64,000 nt of DNA from Agrobacterium tumefaciens (GTDB lineage: Bacteria > Pseudomonadota > Alphaproteobacteria > Rhizobiales > Rhizobiaceae), in NCBI RefSeq assembly GCF_005221385.1, contig NZ_CP039903.1, positions 1 through 64,000 on the forward strand. The letters run 5' to 3'. Under the pieces are notes generated by a model. The model did no database searches and was not told where the DNA came from. It worked only from the letters and a program-made list of their open reading frames with translations. Position numbers and translations under genes: made by a program. Positions 58,276 to 64,000 of the stretch are shown here, one piece after another (the stretch's first letter is position 1; each line of letters begins with the position of its first letter).

Positions 58276-58929
58276 TTACAGCGAGACGGTTCTGACGATC
58301 TCGGCGCGCAGGCTGTCCAGCCCGAAGGATTTTTCCGACGACGTGGCGAGAACTTCAGGATAGGCGGCGGGGCGCTTGCGGATTTTCTCCAGCGTCTCGC
58401 CGATCAGTCGGGGGACACCGACGTCCTTGATCTTGTCCGTCTTCGTCAGCACGACCTGATAGGAAACAGCCGCCTTGTCGAGCAGGCTCAGTACCTCTTC
58501 GTCGTTCTTCTTTATGCCATGGCGGGAATCGATCAGCACGTAAACGCGCTTCAGTGTCGCGCGGCCACGCAGATAGTCGAAGACAAGCTTCGTCCAGGCA
58601 TCGACATGGTCCTTTGGTGCCTGCGCATAGCCGTAACCTGGCATGTCAACCAGCGCCATCGGCGGCAGGTCGCCCGGCTCGCCGGAATAACCTTCCGGAA
58701 CGAAATAGTTCAGTTCCTGCGTGCGGCCGGGCGTGTTGGAGGTGCGGGCAAGTCCCTTGTGGCCCACCAATGCATTGATGAGCGAGGACTTGCCAACATT
58801 CGAACGTCCGGCAAAAGCAATCTCCGGCGGACCTTCGGGCGGCAGGAATTTCATCGCGGGAACGCCGCGAATGAATATCCAGGGTCGCCCGAAAAGGGGC
58901 TTTTCGGTTGCCGGGCCGGTTTCACTCAT
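58276..58929 (-). CDS. engB: Ribosome biogenesis GTPase EngB (YihA/YsxC)
   Basis: An essential GTPase of large-subunit assembly. The 217-residue product has G1 [10 protein letters not shown], the G2/G3 region NTPGRTQ and DMPGYGYA, and G4 TKTDK. Its ATG overlaps the yidC stop by four bases, so it is the last gene of rpmH-rnpA-yidC-engB on the minus strand. Confidence 0.95.
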   Translation of the reverse strand: MSETGPATEKPLFGRPWIFIRGVPAMKFLPPEGPPEIAFAGRSNVGKSSLINALVGHKGLARTSNTPGRTQELNYFVPEGYSGEPGDLPPMALVDMPGYGYAQAPKDHVDAWTKLVFDYLRGRATLKRVYVLIDSRHGIKKNDEEVLSLLDKAAVSYQVVLTKTDKIKDVGVPRLIGETLEKIRKRPAAYPEVLATSSEKSFGLDSLRAEIVRTVSL

Positions 58930-60728
58930 TTCGATTGCACCGGCTTTCGCTTGAACAGCCCTTTGAGATTATCGAACAGTTCGATCTTGGCGCCGTGACG
59001 CTTCATGATGAGGGCCTGCTGCGAGATCGACAGCGTGTTGTTCCACGCCCAGTAGATGACCAGACCAGCCGGGAAGGAAGCCAGCATGAAGGTGAAGATC
59101 AGCGGCATCCAGGTGAAGATCATCGCCTGTGTCGGATCGGGCGGCGTCGGGTTCATGCGCATCTGCAGGAACATCGTGATGCCCATGATCAACGGCCAGA
59201 CGCCGATCATCAGGAAGTGCGGCACGTCGTAGGGCAGAAGGCCGAACAGGTTGAACAGCGATGTCGGGTCGGGCGCGGAAAGGTCATGGATCCAGCCGAA
59301 GAACGGTGCATGCCGCATTTCGATGGTGACGTAGATGACCTTGTAGAGCGCGAAGAACACCGGGATCTGCAACAGCATCGGCCAGCAGCCGGCCACAGGG
59401 TTGATCTTCTCTTCCTTGTAGAGCTGCATCATCGCCTGCTGCATGGCCATGCGGTCATCGCCATGCTTGGCCTTCAGCTCTTCCATCTTCGGCTGTACGC
59501 GCTTCATGTTCGCCATGGAAGCATATTGCTTGCTGGCCAGCGGGAAGAAGAGCGCCTTGACGACGATGGTGGTGAGCAGGATCGCCACGCCGAAATTGCC
59601 GAAATAACGGAAGAAGAAATCCATCATTTTGAACATCGGCTTTGTGATGAAGTAGAACCAGCCCCAGTCGATCAGAAGGTCGAACTTCGGAATGGAATAT
59701 TCGGTTTCATAACGGTCGACCAGCGGCACTTCCTTGGCGCCGGCGAAGACAAGGCTCTTCAGCTCGATGGACTGGCCGGGTTCGACCGTCATCGTGTCGC
59801 TCTTGAAATCGGCCTGATAGCTCGGCTGATTGCCCGTAATGTGCGAATAGCGGGTTTCAAACGGCGTCGTCTGCGGCGGAACGATGGCCGCGGCCCAGTA
59901 TTTGTCGGTGATGCCGAGCCAGCCGCCGGTCGCCTTGGCAACCGTTACCGGCGCCTCTTCAACGTCCTTGTATTTCTCTTCCGTCAGGCTGCCGTCTTTG
60001 CCGGAGACACCGAGAAAGCCTTCATGGATAACGAAGACGGGCGGGATCGCCGGCTTGTTGTTGCGCGTCACGCGGCCGTAGGTGGCAAAGGAAATAGCCG
60101 CCTGACCGGGGTTCTCGACCTTGTCGGCGACCGAGATCATGTAATGTGGGTCGATCGACACCGTACGGGAGAAAACGACGCCCTTTTCGTTGGTATAGGT
60201 GAGCGTGACGGGTGTGGTTTCCGTCAGCTTGTCGCCGCTCGCAAGGGTCCAGACCGTCGTCGGGCCGGGAACGCCGCCGACTTCCGCAGCGCCGACGTAA
60301 CCAAGCTCGGTGAAGTAACCGTCCTTGGTATCGGAGGGTGAAAACAGTGTGATGATCGGGCTCGAGTCATCGACGGTCTCATGGTAGCCCTTGAGCCGGA
60401 TGTCATCGAAACGGGCGCCGGTCAGGTTGATCGAACCGGCAATGGCGTTGGTGTCGATGGCGACGCGCTGGGTCTTGGCGATCGCTTCTTCCCGGCTCGC
60501 CGTGGCGGCGGCCTGCGTGGAGGATGCGGGCGGTGCGCCTTCTACGGTTGCGCCGGGTGCGGCACCGGGTGCCGGCTGTTGCTGCGTCGTCTGCTGCTGC
60601 GCCTGGCGGGCCTCTTCGGCGCGGCGCTGCTGCTCGATGCGCGGATTCATGTAAAGGAATTGCCAGGCGAGGACGATGACAACCGAAAGGGCTATCGCGA
60701 TGAAGTAATTGCGGTTCTTTTCCATCAT
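58926..60728 (-). CDS. yidC: Membrane protein insertase YidC
   Basis: YidC inserts and folds inner-membrane proteins, alone or with SecYEG. The 600-residue Gram-negative type has the first membrane segment (about 8-27), a Gln/Pro/Ala-rich linker (about 35-85), a large periplasmic beta-sandwich (about 90-350), and the conserved insertase core of five helices (about 370-575) with the cytoplasmic hairpin [21 protein letters not shown] conserved hydrophilic-groove arginine is in the first core helix region. The start uses one of two adjacent ATGs and overlaps rnpA by four bases. Confidence 0.96.
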   Translation of the reverse strand: MMEKNRNYFIAIALSVVIVLAWQFLYMNPRIEQQRRAEEARQAQQQTTQQQPAPGAAPGATVEGAPPASSTQAAATASREEAIAKTQRVAIDTNAIAGSINLTGARFDDIRLKGYHETVDDSSPIITLFSPSDTKDGYFTELGYVGAAEVGGVPGPTTVWTLASGDKLTETTPVTLTYTNEKGVVFSRTVSIDPHYMISVADKVENPGQAAISFATYGRVTRNNKPAIPPVFVIHEGFLGVSGKDGSLTEEKYKDVEEAPVTVAKATGGWLGITDKYWAAAIVPPQTTPFETRYSHITGNQPSYQADFKSDTMTVEPGQSIELKSLVFAGAKEVPLVDRYETEYSIPKFDLLIDWGWFYFITKPMFKMMDFFFRYFGNFGVAILLTTIVVKALFFPLASKQYASMANMKRVQPKMEELKAKHGDDRMAMQQAMMQLYKEEKINPVAGCWPMLLQIPVFFALYKVIYVTIEMRHAPFFGWIHDLSAPDPTSLFNLFGLLPYDVPHFLMIGVWPLIMGITMFLQMRMNPTPPDPTQAMIFTWMPLIFTFMLASFPAGLVIYWAWNNTLSISQQALIMKRHGAKIELFDNLKGLFKRKPVQSK

Positions 60729-61108
60729 TCTTTCCTGGAGCGGGTCTCCTGGGACCGTTTCGGTTTCGCCGTTCCTTCAATGCGCTCGGTAAGGAGAGAC
60801 TGAAGTTTCGGGAAGGCCGTACTGAGCACGTCCCTGCGGGCGACAATCACATAGTCATGACCGGGCTTCATTGCGACCCCGGCAGAAAGCCTGACGGCTT
60901 CCTTGAGACGGCGGCGCATGCGATTTCGCTCGACCGCGTTGCCTTGTTTTTTTGTTACGGTAAAACCGACCCGTGGTTCGGTTTCCGGGGTCTTCCGATC
61001 AAGCACTTCCAGAAGAAAGGTGCCTCCCCGTCGTTTTTCCCCTGCCTGAACGGCAAGAAACTCCGACCGGTTTTTAAGCCGGCCGGGGTGTTTTTTAGTC
61101 TCGCTCAT
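60725..61108 (-). CDS. rnpA: Ribonuclease P protein component
   Basis: The basic protein subunit of RNase P, which cleaves tRNA 5' leaders. The ATG at 61108 gives a 127-residue product starting [17 protein letters not shown], with the RNA-binding signature [13 protein letters not shown] (the conserved RNR motif). An open frame upstream begins with TTG and has no good support. It lies 36 bases after rpmH and overlaps yidC by four bases. Confidence 0.94.
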   Translation of the reverse strand: MSETKKHPGRLKNRSEFLAVQAGEKRRGGTFLLEVLDRKTPETEPRVGFTVTKKQGNAVERNRMRRRLKEAVRLSAGVAMKPGHDYVIVARRDVLSTAFPKLQSLLTERIEGTAKPKRSQETRSRKE

Positions 61109-61144
61109 GTGCCCGCGACTTTCATCGGGCCACAGGCTCGGCAA

Positions 61145-61282
61145 TTAAGCCGACAGACGTGCGCGGCCGCGCGCACGGCGGGCTGCGAGAACCTTGCGGC
61201 CGCCAGCGGTAGCCATGCGGGCACGGAAACCATGACGACGCTTGCGAACAAGCTTGGACGGTTGGTAGGTACGCTTCGACAT
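61145..61282 (-). CDS. rpmH: 50S ribosomal protein L34
   Basis: A 45-residue, very basic protein read directly from the minus strand: it starts [18 protein letters not shown] and ends [11 protein letters not shown], the standard bL34 sequence with one extra residue after the first methionine. It is the first gene of the rpmH-rnpA-yidC-engB operon, has a leader of roughly 110 bases, and a strong sigma-70 promoter candidate upstream. Confidence 0.95.
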   Translation of the reverse strand: MSKRTYQPSKLVRKRRHGFRARMATAGGRKVLAARRARGRARLSA

Positions 61283-61634
61283 TTATTTAATACCGCGGTG
61301 TGCGGCCCTTCTTGAATTTGCAATTATTTGCAAGAGCGTTTCGTTTTTTGCACGGCTAACCCCGCCTGGGCGAGCTTTCAATGGCCGAGCGTGCGCGGCT
61401 TATAAGGGCATAGGCCGAACAAAGTCAATTGCCGAAGGGGTTTTCGCGGTTCACCTTTTGCGGAAAACGCACCGCCATCTCCTTCGCCGACTGCCAATAG
61501 AGATTGATTCCAACGGGCAATCGGTAAAATCCGAAATTCTTTCTTAACGCAGCATTGATAAATGTTGTGATGCGAAAAGTTATGCCAGCTTCCTGTTTTC
61601 CGTCGTGCGGCTGGCTTGTGTTGGGGGAACGAAA
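61283..61634. other. 352-base gap between rpmH and the second chemoreceptor
   Basis: This divergent region holds the rpmH promoter and leader on the minus strand. A TTGCAATTATTTGCAA stretch at about 61319-61334, near the rpmH start, contains two TTGCAA palindromes. The plus-strand chemoreceptor promoter is not obvious. No gene is supported here. Confidence 0.5.
61399..61428 (-). promoter_or_regulatory. Sigma-70 type promoter of the rpmH operon
   Basis: On the minus strand TTGACT (61428-61423) and TATAAG (61404-61399) are 18 bases apart, about 117 bases before the rpmH ATG. Both hexamers match the consensus at five of six positions. Confidence 0.65.
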
Positions 61635-63662
61635 TTGAGAATTCGCGGTCGTATCAATCTTCTTGTCGGGCTGATGAGCCTCGTGGCCTGTACTATCGGT
61701 GGACTGTCCATCTATGCGGTCAGCGAATTCCGGGTGCGTACGGTCGCATATGAAAAGGCGGCAGAGCGCGCCTATAAGGGCGAGGCGCTCAACCGGCTGG
61801 TCACCGCGGTTGTGATGGAGGCGCGCGGGGTTTACGCCGCCCCCGATATCGCAAAGGCCGCCCCCTTCGCGGATGGCATCGTCAAGAACCTTGACGCCAT
61901 GGAAAAGCTGATCGGCACATGGACCCCTCTCGTTCCGGCGGAACAGAAGGCGGCCTTTGATAACCTCTCCAGCCGCTTCAAGGAATTCAAGGCGTTCCGC
62001 CTGGAAACCGCGCGGCTTGCCCGCGAGGCCAGCCCGCAGGCGGCCAACCTGCAGGGCAACAACGACGCGAACCGGGCCAACCGCAAAGCCTATCAGGCGG
62101 AAATCGATGCAGTCGTAAAGAATGACATTGCCGAACTTGAGGCAGTCAAGGCCGGCATCGACGGTTTTGTAACGACGACATTCTGGCTGGTCATCATCGT
62201 CACCGGCAGCGGCATATTGGCCGGCGCGGCCTTCGGTCTTTATATTGGAGCCCGGCAGCTGAGCGCGCCCATCCGCAGGGTTTCGGAAGTGATGAACGCC
62301 GTGGCTGACGGAAATCTGGACGCGGATGTGCCTTATCTCGGCCAGAACGACGAGATCGGTGAAATGGCGGCGGCCGTTGAAGTCTTCAAGAAGAACGGCC
62401 GCGAAGTGCGCCGCATGAACGCCCAGGAAACCGCCATGCGCGCCAAGAGCGACGATCTTCAGGCCGGCATGGCCATCGTCGTCGATGCGGCTGCGGGAGG
62501 CGATTTCAGCCGCCGCATCAACAAGGATTACGGTGACGAAAACCTCAACCGTTTCGCTGCAACGATCAACGCGCTGCTCACCGGGGTAGATAATGGCGTC
62601 TCGGAGACCAGCCGCGTCATCGAAAGTCTGGCACGCGGCGATCTGACGGAAAAGATGGACGGTGAGTTCCGCGGCGTGTTTGCCGAACTCCAGGCCAACG
62701 TCAACCAGACGCTGTCCAAGCTGCGGGAAACGATGCGCGAGGTGCGCAGCAGCACGGAAGGCATCAGCGGCAACGCAAACGAATTGCGCTCGGCGGCCGA
62801 CGATCTGTCGAAGCGGACGGAACAGCAGGCCGCCGCGCTGGAAGAGACGTCCGCCGCGCTGGACGAGATCACCGCCGTCGTTCGCAATTCCACTGATCGT
62901 GCGCAGGAAGCCAGCACCATGGTGGCCGAGACCAAGCAGAAGACGGAAGAATCCGCCAGTGTCGTGCGCGATGCCGTCTCCGCCATGGATCGCATCGAGC
63001 ACGCTTCCCGTGAAATCAGCCAGATCATCAACGTCATTGACGAGATCGCCTTCCAGACCAACCTTCTGGCGCTGAATGCGGGTGTGGAAGCTGCCCGCGC
63101 CGGCGAGGCGGGCAAGGGTTTCGCCGTCGTCGCCCAGGAAGTGCGCGAACTGGCGCAGCGTTCCGCCACCGCCGCAAAGGACATCAAGGCGCTGATCACC
63201 AAATCCGGTCAGGAAGTGGGACGCGGCGTATCGCTGGTGCAGAAAACCGGTAGCGCGTTGAACGAGATCGAGACCCGTGTTCTCGCGATCAATGACCACA
63301 TCCATTCGATTGCCACTGCAGCGCGGGAACAGTCCACCGGCTTGCACGAGGTCAATACGGCGATCAACCAGATGGATCAGGTAACGCAGCGCAATGCCGC
63401 CATGGTGGAAGAAACGTCGGCCGCAACCCACAAGCTGAGCAATGAAGCGGGACATCTCGTGACGCTGGTGTCGCGCTTCAAGGTTGGCGCTGAGGATGCT
63501 CCGCACCACACGCGGATCGAGCAGCCGATGCGACCCGTGGCGGTATCCGGCAGAGCGGCGGCTGTCGCTTCTCCGGCCCGCAAATTGATGAACAGCGTCA
63601 GCCGCGCCCTCAATGCCCAGCCGGCCGCCACACCGGCGCATGGCGACTGGCAGGAGTTCTGA
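61635..63662 (+). CDS. Methyl-accepting chemotaxis protein (four-helix-type sensor)
   Basis: A 675-residue chemoreceptor. The TTG at 61635, seven bases after GGGGGA, is the best start and gives [18 protein letters not shown], the first membrane segment (about 7-30). A mostly helical periplasmic domain (about 31-180) without Cache motifs follows, then membrane segment 2 (about 181-206), HAMP, a second HAMP-like stretch, and the signalling domain with the tip [20 protein letters not shown] near 469-488. The tail GDWQEF again fits a W-x-x-F methylation-enzyme tether. Ligand unknown. It is followed by a strong terminator. Confidence 0.91.
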   Translation: MRIRGRINLLVGLMSLVACTIGGLSIYAVSEFRVRTVAYEKAAERAYKGEALNRLVTAVVMEARGVYAAPDIAKAAPFADGIVKNLDAMEKLIGTWTPLVPAEQKAAFDNLSSRFKEFKAFRLETARLAREASPQAANLQGNNDANRANRKAYQAEIDAVVKNDIAELEAVKAGIDGFVTTTFWLVIIVTGSGILAGAAFGLYIGARQLSAPIRRVSEVMNAVADGNLDADVPYLGQNDEIGEMAAAVEVFKKNGREVRRMNAQETAMRAKSDDLQAGMAIVVDAAAGGDFSRRINKDYGDENLNRFAATINALLTGVDNGVSETSRVIESLARGDLTEKMDGEFRGVFAELQANVNQTLSKLRETMREVRSSTEGISGNANELRSAADDLSKRTEQQAAALEETSAALDEITAVVRNSTDRAQEASTMVAETKQKTEESASVVRDAVSAMDRIEHASREISQIINVIDEIAFQTNLLALNAGVEAARAGEAGKGFAVVAQEVRELAQRSATAAKDIKALITKSGQEVGRGVSLVQKTGSALNEIETRVLAINDHIHSIATAAREQSTGLHEVNTAINQMDQVTQRNAAMVEETSAATHKLSNEAGHLVTLVSRFKVGAEDAPHHTRIEQPMRPVAVSGRAAAVASPARKLMNSVSRALNAQPAATPAHGDWQEF

Positions 63663-63702
63663 GAAAGCCGATCTGCGTTTCTCGTGAGACCCGCTATCCG
63701 TA

Positions 63703-63733
63703 AAACGCCGCCTTCGGGCGGCGTTTGTTTTTT
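63703..63733 (+). terminator. Rho-independent terminator after the second chemoreceptor
   Basis: AAACGCCGCC and GGCGGCGTTT (63703-63712 with 63717-63726) form a perfect ten-base stem with a TTCG tetraloop, followed by GTTTTTT. Confidence 0.93.
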
Positions 63734-63903
63734 GCGCCGATGAAAACGTTTATTTTGCAGTGCATTGGAAAAATGTCAGTTAGGTCCTATTATCATGCGT
63801 GCATATAAACCGAGCCGTTCAACCGAAGCGGCGGCGCGCATAGGATCAGGGCCAGGTGTTATCTAAAGGCGTAGACAGCTTGGACCGCACGGAGGACAAT
63901 CCG

Positions 63904-64000
63904 GTGCACTGCATGCCGGGATTGACCGCTGGTCTTTCGGGGCGCCTGCTGTTGCTCACGGTCATTTTCGTGATGATCGCCGAAGTACTGATCTTTGTGC
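63904..64000 (+). CDS. Start of a membrane sensor protein (possible histidine kinase), cut by the window end
   Basis: From the GTG at 63904, seven bases after a strong GGAGGA, the frame stays open to the window end and reads a short start followed by GLSGRLLLLTVIFVMIAEV, a typical first membrane segment. I recall similar N-termini in rhizobial sensor histidine kinases, but 32 residues are too few to prove it. An ATG at 63913 is the alternative start. Confidence 0.55.
   Translation, partial: MHCMPGLTAGLSGRLLLLTVIFVMIAEVLIFV

Noticed and set aside
61319..61334. Double TTGCAA motif near the rpmH start as a Mur (manganese) box
   Set aside because: It lies far downstream of the rpmH promoter and metal control of a ribosomal protein operon is unlikely; the match to the known box is from memory and too loose.

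Overview
The window is a 64-kb stretch of alphaproteobacterial chromosome that starts at the first base of dnaA and ends inside a putative membrane sensor gene. Gene content, gene order (dnaA; rph-rdgB-hemW; hrcA-grpE; lptC-lptA-lptB-rpoN-hpf-ptsN; mutS-glnD-murJ-trpS; fur/mur-olsA-miaB-phoH-ybeY-corC-lnt-praR-metK; rpmH-rnpA-yidC-engB), high GC content and ornithine-lipid genes point to the Rhizobiaceae, most likely the circular chromosome of an Agrobacterium. It is dense core genome: about 90% coding, both strands used, no transposase, phage gene, CRISPR array, rRNA or tRNA seen, and no obvious compositional island.

Layout. 1-15.9 kb: replication initiator, nucleotide/RNA/heme maintenance genes, heat-shock regulators, the lipopolysaccharide-transport/sigma-54/nitrogen-PTS cluster on the minus strand, then sppA-ihfB, two RNA methyltransferases and lspA. 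15.9-28.8 kb: a hybrid histidine kinase with a pseudo-receiver, olsB behind a good Pho-box candidate, mutS, glnD, murJ, a VOC protein, trpS and a universal stress protein. 28.8-43.1 kb: an Nfu Fe-S scaffold behind an Irr-type operator, tsaB, rimI, a Fur-family (Mur-like) regulator, olsA, the miaB-phoH-ybeY-corC-lnt run, praR-like, metK, trmB, and on the minus strand rmuC and a ribokinase. 43.1-54.1 kb: def-fmt-truA-arsC, dapD-dapE-membrane protein, a LOG-family protein, a Cache-type chemoreceptor, a nucleoside hydrolase, and a small heat-shock operon with a sigma-32 promoter and ROSE-like leader. 54.1-64 kb: an exported EF-hand protein, a HAD phosphatase, an EamA transporter, argB, a truncated anti-sigma-like protein, the rpmH-rnpA-yidC-engB operon, a second chemoreceptor and a partial membrane sensor.

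Together the genes cover cell-envelope building (lptABC, lspA, lnt, murJ, yidC, olsA/olsB), translation quality and tRNA/rRNA modification (miaB, truA, trmB, tsaB, rimI, ybeY, def, fmt, rnpA, rpmH, hpf), methionine/lysine/arginine metabolism (metK, dapD, dapE, argB) and nutrient sensing (glnD, ptsN, rpoN for N; Pho box for P; Irr box and Mur-like for Fe/Mn). No wholly new system stands out. The most interesting signals are regulatory: a PhoB-type promoter at olsB, an Irr-type operator over the nfu promoter, a heat-shock promoter plus thermometer-like leader at hsp20, a perfect palindrome upstream of metK, a 16-bp stem-loop after metK, an upstream motif shared by the histidine kinase and a chemoreceptor, tandem 16-bp repeats over the rimI start, and a minimal RskA-like anti-sigma protein without a visible sigma partner.
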